Assembly (NCBI GenBank): GCA_016234155.1
Contig: JACRGZ010000066.1
Coordinates: 1 to 13,400 of the forward strand
Length of the DNA stretch: 13,400 nt
DNA from: Nitrospirota bacterium
GTDB lineage: Bacteria; Nitrospirota; 9FT-COMBO-42-15; HDB-SIOI813
Direction: 5' to 3'
Below, in pieces: positions 13,382 through 13,400 of this stretch (the first letter of the stretch is position 1; every line of letters begins with the position of its first letter). Both the position numbers and the translations under genes were made by a program. Under the pieces are notes generated by a model. It ran no database searches. It was not told where the DNA came from and saw only the letters and a list, made by a program, of their open reading frames with translations.

Positions 13382-13400
13382 GCAGGGCTAAATCCTAAAC

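Overview
The window reads as a chromosomal segment of a Gram-negative bacterium with about 45-50% G+C (estimated by eye). Outer-membrane polysaccharide-export and lipid-linked sugar genes point to an envelope with LPS or exopolysaccharide. The core block truB-rpsO-pnp-M16 peptidase, the style of the SLBB export protein and the many small hairpin repeats fit Nitrospirota or the former Deltaproteobacteria (Geobacter-like). That assignment is a judgement, not a proof.

Layout. (1) 1-4307, plus strand: an RNA and translation block with the 3' part of truB, then rpsO, pnp and an M16 zinc peptidase, tightly packed. A promoter for rpsO lies across the truB stop codon. (2) 4309-6708: a large secreted SLBB polysaccharide-export protein, 1 nt behind the peptidase and probably on the same transcript. 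(3) 6709-7617: a 0.9 kb gap holding a minus-strand tRNA-Gln(CTG), two different hairpin elements of about 130 bp, a heptamer array, a cluster of DnaA-box-like sequences and AT-rich DNA. (4) 7618-8664: a GAF-GGDEF diguanylate cyclase, convergent with a 53-residue unknown gene on the minus strand that has a good promoter of its own. (5) 9001-13355, plus strand: three genes of a lipid-carrier glycosylation module. These are a PAP2 phosphatase fused to an ArnT-like GT-C transferase, a GT2 polyprenyl-phosphate sugar synthase, and a flippase-like membrane protein. A hairpin terminator follows.

How the genes fit together. Block 1 handles RNA modification, ribosome assembly and RNA decay. The last module is a plausible pathway: GT2 loads a sugar on polyprenyl phosphate, a membrane protein may help move it, and the GT-C half transfers it outside the inner membrane. 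The fused phosphatase half could remove a phosphate from the acceptor or help recycle the carrier. The SLBB protein and the c-di-GMP enzyme hint that exopolysaccharide is made and regulated here, but neither is tied to the sugar module by sequence.

The most unusual points are the PAP2/GT-C fusion, a MITE-like element with 17-bp perfect ends and a 4-bp target repeat, a long nested hairpin placed between tRNA-Gln and its likely promoter, and a recurring pattern of short, apparently young tandem duplications at gene junctions.
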